Part shown: positions 21,201 to 27,125 of the stretch, piece after piece
How positions within the stretch are numbered: position 1 is the stretch's first letter
Layout: each line of letters opens with the position of its first letter
Assembly: GCF_033807575.1 (NCBI RefSeq)
Contig: NC_084705.1
Span: 15,370,019 to 15,434,018 of the forward strand
Source of the DNA: Cydia pomonella
Lineage: Eukaryota > Arthropoda > Insecta > Lepidoptera > Tortricidae
DNA: 64,000 nt
Direction: 5' to 3'
The notes under the pieces: generated by a model
Databases searched by the model: none
Seen by the model: the letters and a program-made list of their open reading frames with translations, nothing else
Told to the model about the DNA's origin: nothing
Position numbers and translations under genes: made by a program

Positions 21201-22702
21201 ATTAGGTCGACCGAGCATTTTACATTTTACTGCCCTTAGGTACCAACTTAGCTGAAAAGTTTCATTTTAATAATGCCTTGTCACAATAGGCCTGTGTCGT
21301 AAATTTCAAAAATGGCTTATTTCGATAGTTTAGTACCTGTATTACCCCAAAAAAATAATATTTCATGATAAAAATTATATTTAAAACACATATTTTAAGT
21401 TTGAAAAAAATATTTTTAAACTAACGTAAAAACACAAGAAAGTGTCATGGCGTCGTGAATGACGTCACATGGTTGCAAGCGATTGTGTTCACTTACGGCG
21501 AAAGTTTGTTTTGTTTAAATAAAAATGGAAACTTCGTATTTTAAAAACTGTATAGTGCCCCAGTGTATAAATACAAGTATAAAAACTCGGACTAAATTAT
21601 TCATACGTGTTCCGGTCAAGGAAAAAATGCGAAGAAAGTGGTTAAAACTGGCAAGGAGGAAAGATGCTCATTGTTTATCAACAACATCGAGAATTTATTT
21701 TTGTGAAGATCATTTCGATGTAAGTATTATTAAAAAAAGTAGTGACTTCATATTCAACTCGTAAATCTTAAGAAAAACCAAAGCTTTTTTTGTTGCCCTG
21801 GGAGCAAACAAACAATTATTTTCTAATTCTTACTTTCGAAATAGGCAATTAAAAACCCACTATTCCACAAACTTGCGATAGGGCTTAAGACACTAAGACA
21901 AAGTAGTGTCTTTCTTTACAATATCATCTCTCTATATTTACATTGTAATTCTAACCTCAAAATCAATTAATTTGCAATTGGTATACATTCCTTCAAATAA
22001 TAATTGACTGCGTGCTAAAGTGAAATATACGTGAAAATGATAATAAGCAGTATTTTAGTATTGTTTATACTTACATAGAAGTTTTAACATTACGAAATTC
22101 CGATGAACAAAAGTCAGTGTTCGACGCGAAAAATCGGCCTAGCATAACAGCGTCAATTTTGGGTAAATTATTGCTGTTCGCTTTGATAAATCCAGGTTCC
22201 ATGGCAGTTTATGCTAGTATTATCCGATATGGGTGGAAATAACACTCTCAACTTGTCGAAAAATGATAATAATAGAAAAAAAACGAAGTGACTTGTGCTG
22301 TTGTATGAAAATCATAACCAAACGTCAACAACAACAATGGCGCATATCACCATGTGACGTAATACGTTCTAATTGGCGTTCACGGCGGAGGGGCCAGGGG
22401 GGTATTTATTTGATTTTAATTTGTAAAAATAACAATAATCTTATTTTTTTATGAGGAATTATTTCGGTTTTCCTTGATTAAATATTACAATTTACGCCTA
22501 GAAACATTCATCCATTGGTTTCATTGTTAGTTGACACAAGCCTATTGTACAAAATAGTCGTAGTCTCATTTTCAATTTTGTGGATTCAAACGAACGTGTT
22601 TTTCTTCGCAGAGCGTCGGATAATGACAACGTGACGTTTGGAAAGAGAAATATCACTGGCTACGCATACGATTCGCCAGTGGAAACAACTACCGAGCTAT
22701 AG
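149..22702 (+). CDS. Cad99C: Cad99C / protocadherin-15-type cadherin (3' 26 exons, 5' end outside window)
   Basis: Coding exons: 149-271, 953-1192, 1694-1843, 1996-2214, 2771-2965, 3455-3592, 5087-5236, 5499-5613, 5879-6081, 6673-6813, 7403-7526, 7737-7897, 9575-9748, 10146-10355, 11063-11193, 11491-11608, 12310-12405, 12686-12839, 12985-13280, 13979-14206, 15398-15663, 18406-18624, 19232-19358, 19468-19570, 20379-20709, 22612-22702. They sum to 4,503 bases, i.e. 1,500 residues plus stop, with all phases compatible. Visible are the end of EC1, EC2-EC11, a membrane-adjacent domain, one transmembrane helix and a tail ending in TTEL. Family assignment rests on the cysteine loop after the EC2 linker (LDDDDQDPSF then GCSLHAGAC), the DRARDN motif before it, the EC9-10 linker without DxNDN, and the MAD motif TDIWLYLLDPTTGK; all have counterparts in vertebrate PCDH15. 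From family knowledge, Drosophila Cad99C is an apical microvillus adhesion protein that sets microvillus length in follicle cells. Orthology is from remembered motifs, not a search. Confidence 0.88.
535..921. mobile_element. MITE with AACCGACTTCAAT inverted ends
   Basis: Inverted termini at 543-555 and 903-915, embedded in T-runs. The internal text (aggaggttctcaattcggttg, dattggtcccgtttttgtc-type motif) recurs at 46545-47230, so it is a dispersed family. It lies in a Cad99C intron. Confidence 0.6.
953..1192 (+). CDS. Cad99C: Cad99C exon: EC2
   Basis: 80 codons, phase 0/0, between a tttccag acceptor and a gtgagt donor. Contains the calcium motif AVDIDAGVNG and the LDYERT motif of a cadherin repeat. 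Confidence 0.9.
1694..1843 (+). CDS. Cad99C: Cad99C exon: EC2 end and EC3 disulfide loop
   Basis: 50 codons, phase 0/0. DRARDN opens the last strands of EC2. The linker is LDDDDQDPSF instead of DxNDN and is followed by C-x6-C. This linker plus cysteine loop is characteristic of PCDH15/Cad99C EC3. Confidence 0.9.
1996..2214 (+). CDS. Cad99C: Cad99C exon: EC3
   Basis: 73 codons, phase 0/0. Contains QAVDMDTLDARIRYSI (calcium site and strand) and YFTIDQHTGAVRQL. Acceptor tgcag at 1991-1995, donor gtgagt at 2215. Confidence 0.88.
2771..2965 (+). CDS. Cad99C: Cad99C exon: EC3 end / EC4 start
   Basis: 65 codons, phase 0/0. The EC3-EC4 linker reads VRPVDASPPVV and lacks DxNDN. EC4 opens with EGRVEENSPRGTKV, the typical VxENxxxGT motif. 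Confidence 0.86.
3455..3592 (+). CDS. Cad99C: Cad99C exon: EC4
   Basis: 46 codons, phase 0/0. Contains KYTFELTTNFFDITKDGYLV and a DRLDRDPPNP turn. Acceptor cag at 3452-3454, donor gttagt at 3593. Confidence 0.84.
3593..5086. other. Cad99C intron, SINE plus unrecognised DNA
   Basis: Intron of about 1.5 kb. Apart from the SINE at 4375-4720 I see only AT-rich sequence with no coding signal. Confidence 0.5.
4375..4720 (+). mobile_element. tRNA-derived SINE
   Basis: The 5' part carries A-box-like (gctggtggcctgataagaac) and B-box-like (ggtcgcggattcataccc) promoter motifs. A body follows with aaggtcagatggcagtcgcc and ends gggacaacgcgagg, a recognisable lepidopteran SINE family. It lies in a Cad99C intron, same orientation as the gene. 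Confidence 0.7.
5087..5236 (+). CDS. Cad99C: Cad99C exon: EC4 end / EC5 start
   Basis: 50 codons, phase 0/0. Encodes VQLLDQNDNAPVIP, a canonical calcium linker. The donor gtttaa is weak, but the join K|VEATD to the next exon gives a normal EC5. Confidence 0.84.
5499..5613 (+). CDS. Cad99C: Cad99C exon: EC5
   Basis: Phase 0/1. Reads VEATDIDEGENARITYAI and KFTIDPETGVI, a standard cadherin calcium site plus DxxTGxI motif. Donor gtaagc at 5614. Confidence 0.9.
5879..6081 (+). CDS. Cad99C: Cad99C exon: EC5 end / EC6 start
   Basis: Phase 1/0. Contains YSVTVRATDARGLSS and the linker VAPGPNTRPPVFS. The linker has no DxNDN, as at PCDH15 EC5-6. The exon is GC-rich against AT-rich flanking introns. 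Confidence 0.9.
6136..6269. mobile_element. short palindromic MITE
   Basis: The ends ttaacacattcactgccagc and ctggcagtgaatgtgttaa are inverted copies about 134 bases apart. A related decayed end occurs near 18010-18085. Confidence 0.65.
6500..6605 (+). repeat. fragment of dispersed lepidopteran repeat
   Basis: Contains tggcaaacaagcatacggcc and cgcctgatggtaagcagtg, related to the longer copy at 33285-33662. It sits in a Cad99C intron about 70 bases before an exon. Confidence 0.5.
6673..6813 (+). CDS. Cad99C: Cad99C exon: EC6
   Basis: 47 codons, phase 0/0. Encodes AKDPENEPVTYSIVSGNDL and FAIGSTTGIITV. Donor gtatgt at 6814. Confidence 0.9.
7403..7526 (+). CDS. Cad99C: Cad99C exon: EC6 end / EC7 start
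   Basis: Phase 0/1. Contains the canonical linker VTDINDNNPEFDEDSY and ends VKEG across the splice. Donor gtaggt at 7527. Confidence 0.9.
7737..7897 (+). CDS. Cad99C: Cad99C exon: EC7
   Basis: Phase 1/0. Reads VHATDRDEGVNAMVSYNLP and FNIDNSTGMI, followed by LDYEKTK. Donor gtaggt at 7898. Confidence 0.9.
8361..8646 (+). mobile_element. tRNA-derived SINE (family also at 31745)
   Basis: A-box-like tggtctagtgggtagtgacc, B-box-like gggttcaaatcc, then a conserved body ending in a TTTATTTA-rich tail. Near-identical copy at 31745-32012, diverged copy at 28021-28262. Confidence 0.75.
8735..9146 (+). promoter_or_regulatory. possible internal GC-rich promoter and alternative first exon
   Basis: A GC-rich island (8735-8815) in an AT-rich Cad99C intron is followed by an open frame from an ATG at 8916 that reaches aaa|gtgagt at 9146. 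This splice would join in phase 0 to the exon at 9575. It has a hydrophobic segment (AIILFELIVGFLFL). Purely inferential; it could be chance. Confidence 0.2.
9575..9748 (+). CDS. Cad99C: Cad99C exon: EC7 end / EC8 start
   Basis: 58 codons, phase 0/0, strongly GC-rich. Contains YSFVVTATDGALD, the linker VLDAPDEAPVFPQPLY and VPENAP. Donor gtcggt at 9749. Confidence 0.9.
10146..10355 (+). CDS. Cad99C: Cad99C exon: EC8
   Basis: 70 codons, phase 0/0, very GC-rich. Contains AEDPDTTPEITYTIVRGD, FSIDRKSGVVRTL and LDREAAARHELLVGTEE. Its 3' half has a decayed copy about 55 bases downstream in the intron (10410-10524). Confidence 0.9.
10410..10524 (+). pseudogene. decayed partial copy of the EC8 exon
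   Basis: In the intron after exon 10146-10355, this stretch repeats the 3' half of that exon. Its frame reads LDEARELIVGTEESDGMRPG, against LDREAAARHELLVGTEENDG in the exon. A small deletion and substitutions are present, and the splice donor (gttggt in the parent) is replaced by tcaata. No stop is seen within the copy, but without acceptor and donor it is probably unused. Confidence 0.7.
11063..11193 (+). CDS. Cad99C: Cad99C exon: EC8 end / EC9 start, GC donor
   Basis: Opens with DKNDNSPIF (canonical linker) and runs to DEDATAPNN. No GT donor keeps the frame. Ending at 11193 with donor gcatga gives phase 2, and the next exon restores N-N-R-V-R-Y-K, the expected cadherin strand. So this is read as a GC-AG intron. 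Confidence 0.82.
11491..11608 (+). CDS. Cad99C: Cad99C exon: EC9
   Basis: Phase 2/0. Reads VRYKLVGRGKASKYFHVEP then DTGAVRVRDDL. Acceptor ctctcag at 11484-11490, donor gtaagt at 11609. Confidence 0.86.
11650..11985 (+). mobile_element. Jockey-type LINE C-terminal fragment, frameshifted
   Basis: Encodes IIKPIWSYGIQLWGTASDSN and APWFTRNYEIHDYLS, the region after the RT of Jockey-clade LINEs. The frame breaks at a stop near 11836 and continues in another frame as EEIKTFRKNYIERLARHPNL. It is a dead fragment in a Cad99C intron. Confidence 0.75.
12133..12276. mobile_element. palindromic MITE
   Basis: Long inverted arms (aacccccttattcataaacg and tttataaataagggggt, with the core actaaagttacgaagccgct repeated inverted). 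The element folds over nearly its whole length. Confidence 0.75.
12310..12405 (+). CDS. Cad99C: Cad99C exon: EC9 end
   Basis: 32 codons, phase 0/0. Encodes VDVQAYDQGEPMLSS and the linker LTVYVSHSATVPPD. There is no acidic calcium motif here, matching the calcium-free EC9-10 elbow of PCDH15. Confidence 0.86.
12686..12839 (+). CDS. Cad99C: Cad99C exon: EC10 first half
   Basis: Phase 0/1. Contains YTEHVAENSPNGTLVRILP, the EC start motif. Donor gtatta at 12840 is weak but frame-consistent with the next exon. Confidence 0.84.
12985..13280 (+). CDS. Cad99C: Cad99C exon: EC10 end / EC11 start
   Basis: Phase 1/0. Contains SSLDYETLAEYSLEIQLESL and the canonical linker VTDVNDNSPVFVG, then the start of EC11. 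Donor gttaga at 13281. Confidence 0.9.
13598..13845. mobile_element. MITE with inverted ends
   Basis: gaacttaaggtgacgtc near the left end matches gaacgtcacctttaggcttc at the right end as an inverted repeat. The internal gttgcggggcagtggttgtg / gccacaacaataatgca stretch also pairs. Confidence 0.5.
13979..14206 (+). CDS. Cad99C: Cad99C exon: EC11
   Basis: 76 codons, phase 0/0. Encodes AKDSDSGAFGKLEYQ, YFSLDSDTGVISNI and FKFSVTARDNP. This is the last full cadherin repeat. Confidence 0.9.
14348..14600 (-). mobile_element. tRNA-like SINE, family copy 1
   Basis: Reverse complement of the element at 38816-39090. On the minus strand it reads gtctggtccagcgggttaag (A-box-like) and gggttcgaatttcgcccggt (B-box-like), and ends with aaccgagcaaagctcggtcg. 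Confidence 0.7.
15398..15663 (+). CDS. Cad99C: Cad99C exon: membrane-adjacent domain (MAD12-like)
   Basis: Phase 0/2. Residues run from INLLQKENQIVMEVSSLD through SVLDAVEKRSGLVAGLEKL to TDIWLYLLDPTTGK. The pattern (helix, short hydrophobic strand, D-x-YxxDPxT) resembles the ferredoxin-like MAD12 of PCDH15 rather than a cadherin repeat. Donor gtaagt at 15664. Confidence 0.84.
15831..15998 (+). mobile_element. retroelement gag-like zinc-knuckle fragment
   Basis: Plus-strand frame reads ICSLCGLSGHTIKECTKL, a perfect C-x2-C-x4-H-x4-C zinc knuckle, then C-x2-C (KCATC) and a stop at 15996-15998. Typical of ORF1/gag of non-LTR retroelements. It lies in the long intron before the transmembrane exon and shows no splice sites joining it to Cad99C. 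Confidence 0.6.
16831..17044. repeat. gggttccgta dispersed repeat, copy 1
   Basis: Begins tagggttccgtacccaaagg and ends gtccgactcgcacttgtccg, with (tccg)n in the middle. Family members lie at 25778-26467, 29374-29776 and 57776-58697. Confidence 0.65.
17045..18202. other. Cad99C intron, nothing recognised
   Basis: AT-rich intron sequence with no coding frame. A diverged piece of the ttcactgc-type palindrome is at 18005-18085. Confidence 0.4.
18203..18362. mobile_element. MITE just upstream of the transmembrane exon
   Basis: taagggccaccctacactag and ctagtaggggtggccctta are inverted ends; internal ggcgcaactgcgcaacg also partly palindromic. It ends 43 bases before the exon at 18406, so it may contain the branch point region. 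Confidence 0.7.
18406..18624 (+). CDS. Cad99C: Cad99C exon: stalk and transmembrane helix
   Basis: Phase 2/2, extremely GC-rich. After AIDGGLNEAVSSRL comes a Pro/Ala stalk (APPPPRRPQ) and one helix of Ala/Leu/Val (ALLALAALVLVAATAATVYI) ending in CASWNR, a basic stop-transfer signal completed by the next exon. Two long introns flank it. Confidence 0.88.
   Translation, partial: SDRRRPERGGVLAPVGAGGARAGAAVGAAAAAPAAAGRGAAGHGAARRAARARRAGTRRRHRRHRLHLRLVE
19232..19358 (+). CDS. Cad99C: Cad99C exon: juxtamembrane tail
   Basis: Phase 2/0. Begins YKKHKEQTIQQYGTLSMSM, so the cytoplasmic side is basic, then a Pro- and Ser-rich stretch with SSEDDPAP. Donor gtatgg at 19359. Confidence 0.86.
19468..19570 (+). 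CDS. Cad99C: Cad99C exon: cytoplasmic tail
   Basis: Phase 0/1. Encodes VLNMAVDDADLQLDFSPNNH and IHNVQYLSKDN, an acidic tail segment without a known domain. Acceptor ttttag at 19462-19467, donor gtaaga at 19571. Confidence 0.85.
19657..20013 (+). mobile_element. LINE C-terminal fragment
   Basis: Frame reads LSDFKNRTGLAYTADYANTC, LNIQTFSDCRESTDSVLLFK and FRVPRRRERCCRKRNLFFIP, a layout typical of the end of CR1/RTE-like ORF2 proteins. Stop at 20011-20013. Sits in a Cad99C intron. Confidence 0.6.
20165..20300 (-). repeat. LINE 3' UTR-like repeat
   Basis: The stretch tttattgcacaaaagaaaaa ... ggcgaacttaatgccatgag ... accagtcaaccttagggc resembles 51390-51500. Read on the minus strand it ends in A/T-rich tail sequence. 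Confidence 0.45.
20379..20709 (+). CDS. Cad99C: Cad99C exon: Asn-rich cytoplasmic tail
   Basis: Phase 1/2. Low-complexity Asn/Thr/His-rich tail, for example NGTLNNHHQFDTMANNTF, then KKKSSPIMAYDDIPGLQ. The Asn-rich stretch looks disordered. Donor gtgagt at 20710. Confidence 0.85.
20900..21076. mobile_element. palindromic MITE
   Basis: tacaggtcgtttcacgaaag and cgtgacagctctagtgaattgacctgta-type ends are inverted; the inner attcgttccattcgtgacag pairs with gctggcacgaatggaatgga. Confidence 0.65.
21283..22550 (+). mobile_element. DNA transposon relic carrying a THAP exon
   Basis: Imperfect inverted ends (acaataggcctgtgtcg at 21283-21299; tgacacaagcctattgtac at 22532-22550) enclose the THAP frame at 21525-21764. 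No DDE/RNase-H-like domain is visible in the remainder, so only the DNA-binding part of a P-element-like or related transposase seems to survive. It lies in the last Cad99C intron. Confidence 0.6.
21525..21764 (+). CDS. THAP-type zinc finger ORF (transposon-derived)
   Basis: 79 residues. C-x4-C (CIVPQC), then 45 residues including FIRVP and KWLKLARR, then C-x2-H (YFCEDHF): the C2CH signature of a THAP DNA-binding domain. THAP domains occur in P-element transposases and in host proteins derived from them. A donor-like gat|gtaagt sits at 21721, directly after EDHFD, so the frame beyond may be intronic. Whether it is expressed is unknown. Confidence 0.65.
   Translation: METSYFKNCIVPQCINTSIKTRTKLFIRVPVKEKMRRKWLKLARRKDAHCLSTTSRIYFCEDHFDVSIIKKSSDFIFNS
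22612..22702 (+). CDS. Cad99C: Cad99C terminal exon with PDZ ligand
   Basis: Phase 2 entry, stop tag at 22700-22702. The last residues are YAYDSPVETTTEL. T-E-L is a class I PDZ ligand, agreeing with PDZ-scaffold binding reported for Cad99C and PCDH15. Confidence 0.88.
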
Positions 22703-23865
22703 AATATGAACGCTAAACCTTTCATTGAGTTGTCTTAATTGATGGAATTTCAAGTGACTTCTATAGTGAATCTCAAACTTTAAGAGAGACAAGGTGACCG
22801 TCCGTCCATAAAACATAGAACAAGAAATTATACGTAGAATTATATTTTGTGTTCAACGAATATTAATTATTACTGTGCGATGTGAGATACAGAATACGAC
22901 TGAATATGCTTCAAGCTAGAAATTAATGTGAATAACGAATTTTTAGATATGTTTATACGTCATAAGTGTACTTACTTAGCAAAGGCTAGTCTTTTGTATT
23001 GGAGAATAATTTGTGCATAATAGGTATTTTATAATTGTAAATAGAGGCATTATTTTCATAATGTGTATATTTTTAGTAAGGGTACCTGAGGGAGAGACAG
23101 GCGCAACCATTTAAAAAAACAATGTTGTTTGTCTTAGATGCGTCGATATGTTGGCGTGTGCCATCTGGTGATATAATAACTGTCCGTCCATCTTCTAATA
23201 ATAACAATGGTCATACTTTTTTTTTTAGGTTTTTTTGTGAACCTTACTGCCGAACCTTTTTATTTTTGTATGAATTTTGTGCCAGTTACTTATAAACGTA
23301 GATTTAATTTAATTCTGAAAAATTAACTTTTAGTATTATTAATGGAATAATGCTCAGTTTTTTACACACGTCACAGTACGTGGTATATTAAAATGAACCT
23401 GAATTACTTAAACAGACTATTGCATTTACATCGGCCTTATTGCTATTGGTTTAAGATCAGTACACGTCTCATTTTTAATTTGATATCATATGAGAAAAGT
23501 GTCAATTTTACTGCATTATCATAAGTAAACATAAGCGAAAATCCTTTCAAAATGTTATAAGTTATTTTTACAGCAAGACTTTTTGTTTACGCTACGAGGT
23601 TCAGTTCAGGAACTCTATTAACTTAGATGAAAATGGCTCTAAAATGTGCTTTGTGCCAAAAAGTTTACAACAATTACTATGATTTTAACATCTATTTATT
23701 ATATTGGCTAGGACCTTAAAATGTTACCTATGAACTCCTTTGTAAAAAATTGTAAATGTATTAAAGTTTAAGTTATCATGGAAATTAAAAGATTGTATGA
23801 TAATACTATTGAGGAATAGATTGTTAATATAATTCTTTAAATAAATTAATTTTATTTTCAGTGTT
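22703..23865 (+). other. Cad99C: Cad99C 3' UTR
   Basis: AT-rich sequence without an open frame follows the stop codon. An AATAAA signal lies at 23840-23845, followed by a T/G-rich stretch, so cleavage near 23860 is likely. A palindromic MITE begins at 23881. Confidence 0.6.
23840..23845 (+). terminator. poly(A) signal of Cad99C
   Basis: AATAAA hexamer, the most convincing one between the Cad99C stop and the palindromic element starting at 23881. Confidence 0.55.
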
Positions 23866-23880
23866 TTATTCTTTACTTAA

Positions 23881-24050
23881 GTAAGGTAGAAGTACTAGTG
23901 CTCGACGCTGCACTAGTCACCGACATGGGCACTTTATTTCATGGAAATATAAGTTTAATTTGAACAACGAAGATTTTTCTGTATTCGAACTTAATCCTTG
24001 TCAGTATCCGAGTACTAGTGCAGCGTCGAGCACTAGTACTTCTACCTTAC
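23881..24050. mobile_element. palindromic MITE at the Cad99C 3' end
   Basis: Arms of about 37 bases (gtaaggtagaagtactagtg ... and its inverted copy ending cttctaccttac) enclose about 95 bases. Confidence 0.75.
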
Positions 24051-24310
24051 CTAACTTTTAATTTATCGCGTGTGAACCTACGCTTTTACTTCTGGTGCGA
24101 AAGTTACTAAAATGGATTCCTATACATACTAGAACGCAAACAATGAATGGCTGTGGAAATTCTGATCGGGAGTTCTTGAAAACAAAATGTTTTAACGGAA
24201 ATATAATAAAACAATGTAATTAACAAGTTTCTTTGCTGGTTTTATTCTCGTTTGTTGGGTACATTGCACCACATTATTTAAGAAAAACAAAAAAAAAGAA
24301 AAACGAATAG

Positions 24311-24441
24311 GTACAGTCAGCGTCAAATACTTTGTAGCAACCAAAGTAGCCAAATAGTTCGGTACACCATATATTTAGTATAGTGTACCGAACCATTTGG
24401 CCACTTTGACTGCTACAAAGTATTTGACGCTGACTGTACCT
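24311..24441. mobile_element. palindromic MITE (tacagtcagcgtc ends)
   Basis: aggtacagtcagcgtcaaat and its inverse tgacgctgactgtacct, with arms of about 60 bases and a short centre. A common lepidopteran family. Confidence 0.8.
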
Positions 24442-24599
24442 AAATATATTATAAATAATATGATTAAGATTTATTTCAAACCGGGCAATGTGTTGGCTGC
24501 TGTCGTATTTTGATTGAATTCGATGATGCTTCAGCTTATTCTTCTTCAGGCGCTGCGCGTTAAACGTCTAGCTAAAAATAGACCATTTATTATTTTACC

Positions 24600-24725
24600 C
24601 ATTACTATTTATTACCATACCCATTGGGCTAGCGTGGGGGCTATACCGCAAGCTCCTGCGCATGACAGGAGGCCTGTGTTCAGCAATGGGAGGTATATAG
24701 GCCGAATTATTATTATTATTTAGTA
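24600..24725 (+). mobile_element. LINE 3' end (RTE-like)
   Basis: caggaggcctgtgttcagca and atgggaggtatataggccga followed by (att)n is a widespread lepidopteran LINE 3' terminus; only the end is present. Confidence 0.6.
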
Positions 24726-24994
24726 TTAATGACCAGGTTTTTACTGTAAACGACCTCATAAATAATAGTATGTATTAGATAATTTAAGCACGGTAAATCT
24801 ATACGAATTAGGAAATATTATTCCGTTACACATCATTGTACCATTGTACAGTCAGCAAAATACAATTCGTAGCAAATTGGCCATTGTAATGAAAGAGTTC
24901 ATAACATTTTATATAATTACTTTTCGTATTTTATAGTTTGATATACTGTTATTTGGAATAATGAAATATAATATATGGCATACTTTTATATTAA

Positions 24995-25125
24995 CTAAGG
25001 GGTCATCCATTAATTCATCACACGATTTTATAGGTTTATTGACCCCTCCCCCCTCCTTGTCACACTTGGTCACATTTAGCAAACCCCTCCCCCCCGGTGT
25101 GACGTCACATTTTTGGCAATTTTTT
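24995..25125. repeat. dispersed repeat fragment
   Basis: ggggtcatccattaattcat to cccccccggtgtgacgtcac is familiar as a short dispersed insect repeat. No coding content. Confidence 0.4.
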
Positions 25126-25619
25126 TTTCAACAAAATCGGAGTGAAAAAAAAGAACGGAGTGAGCTTCGTAGGCAACTTCAGTTGTGTTTTGTTAGCGGT
25201 CGTAACCGGCATGTATCCGACTTATCCGTTATAATGTAATCCTTTAATTCCGTTTCCCCGTTTTACTCGTTTGGCTGAATGCGACAGGAGCGCGATGCCA
25301 CAAAAAAAATCGGCATGTACTCCCAAAGAAATATCATATATGAGTGGAAAACAAAAGAGGTACGTAAGTACAAAGTTTTTATTCACTTTTGGTTTTATTT
25401 TTTGATGAAATGAGTGCATTACTATACCAAAACTCTAAGTAATTTTAGTAATTTGTTATTATTTTGTCGCGGCAGTATCACTCATGTTTCGACTTGACAG
25501 GAAGTAGTTCGAACATTGTCTATGAGATGGCAGTAATATCGCGATGTTTAGAGTGGTATTGCAATGTTTAAAATTGCGCACTTCGGGTGTGTGTATAATT
25601 GGGCGCGCAATTTTACACG

Positions 25620-26776
25620 TCCGAATTTTTAGTAGGTAAATTGCCTCCTTCAAAACCGTTTATAGCACCTGCACCTATATCTGAGAAGCCATCACCTGTT
25701 GTGGAAGCGAGGTCTAGTCTTCAAATAAGTTCAGCACCGTTTGGCTGACCTAATTCCATTGCCAAAATCTACACAAAATAACCGGCCAAGAGCATGTCGG
25801 GCCACGCTCAGTGTAGGGTTCCGTAGTTACTCTTCCGTCACAATAAGCTAAACTGGAGCTTAAAGTATAGTAAATTGTTAACCAAGGGATGAAACGGTAC
25901 CTTTCACCCGAGTTAAACAAATAGGCAAATTTGCATAATCAATACCTAATTAAAGTAAGTAAGTCTTTTTACTATGAAGGGAAAACTTTTTGCGATAACT
26001 CAAAAACTGCTAAACTGATCATATCCGCTATAGTTTTCATTTAATGTCTTTCTTAAGCTCTACTTCCACGATTTTTTTCATATTTTTTGGACCTATGGTT
26101 CAAAAGTTAGAGGGGGGGGACACATTTTTTTTTCTTTCGGAGCGATTATCTCCGAATATATTCACTTTATCAAAAAATGTTTCTTGAAAACCCCTATTAG
26201 TTTTGAAAGACCTTTCCAACGATACCCCACACTCTAGGATTGAAGCGAAAAAAAAATTTCACCCCCACTTTACGTGTAGGGGAGGTACCCTAAAAAAAAT
26301 TAAATTTTTAGATTTTATTGTACGACTTAGTCGGCTTTATTGATTTATATATCCATGCCAAATTTCAGCTTTCTAGCACTAACGACCACGGAGCAAAGCC
26401 TCGGACACAGACAGACAGACGGACATGGTGAAACTATAAGGGTTCCTAGTTGACTACGGAACCCTAAAAAGGAGTTCTAATCGGAAACACAAACAATTAG
26501 AAGTGATTAGCAGTTCACCATATAAAATAAAACTAGAGAAAAAAAATTAACAGAAAAAAAGGGAAATCTAAATCTTAACCGAAGCCTCTGATCTGAAGCA
26601 AAATACATAAAAAACGAAACTAAACCAAGATTTGGAGGTGCGGTGGGTGCAACGAAGTGTATAAGGAGCCAATAATAGAAGACTGGATTGCGTGCAATAC
26701 ATGTAAGGAGTGGTGGCATGAAAACTGTTCAGACTACGATGGCTCCGGCGCTTTTATTTGTGATATGTGCAAATAA
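25620..26776 (+). pseudogene. transposase C-terminal remnant with PHD finger, split by an insertion
   Basis: Left piece 25628-25750 reads LPPSKPFIAPAPISEKPSP; right piece after 26467 reads KRSSNRKHKQLEVISSSPYK. A PHD-like finger follows at 26639-26776: C-x2-C, C-x2-C, W-W-H-x2-C and C-x2-C. Pogo/Tigger-like insect transposases often have such a Ser/Pro linker plus terminal PHD. The right piece has stops and a frame change. The 690-base repeat at 25778-26467 separates the two. Confidence 0.5.
25778..26467. repeat. gggttccgta dispersed repeat, copy 2
   Basis: Starts ataaccggccaagagcatgt ... tagggttccgtagttactc and ends tgactacggaaccctaaaaa. It contains homopolymer stretches and (acag)n. It interrupts the transposase remnant. 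Confidence 0.65.
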
Positions 26777-26989
26777 TATAGTTGCGCAATCTTATCGATC
26801 TCAACGCGCAAGTCAGTTATGTAAACATGAAAGAGTACTGTCAGACGGAGTTACATAAGTCACAGAAGACGAGGCTACTGCAGCTTGTGCACAAGGTGAA
26901 AAAGGCTAAAAAGAAGAACAATTCCAAATTACACCTACTCTATTACTATCTTGTATACCCAATTTACTATCAGTTTTTTTAGAATAGAA

Positions 26990-27125
26990 TATTTTTTATT
27001 CGTAAACACAAACAAGTTACATAAAATTACATAATATAACAAAAACAAAGAAAGTATAAAGTGCCACGAAATGGCCTCATCTCAGCATGTTGCTGGTGGC
27101 TTCTAGCGCTGATCTTCCGATGAGA
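26990..27125 (-). repeat. LINE 3' UTR-like repeat
   Basis: agaatagaatattttttatt to aaagtgccacgaaatggcct recurs as agaatagaatttgttttatt to aaagtgtcacgaaaacctct at 41912-42003. On the minus strand it resembles a retroelement 3' UTR. Confidence 0.45.
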
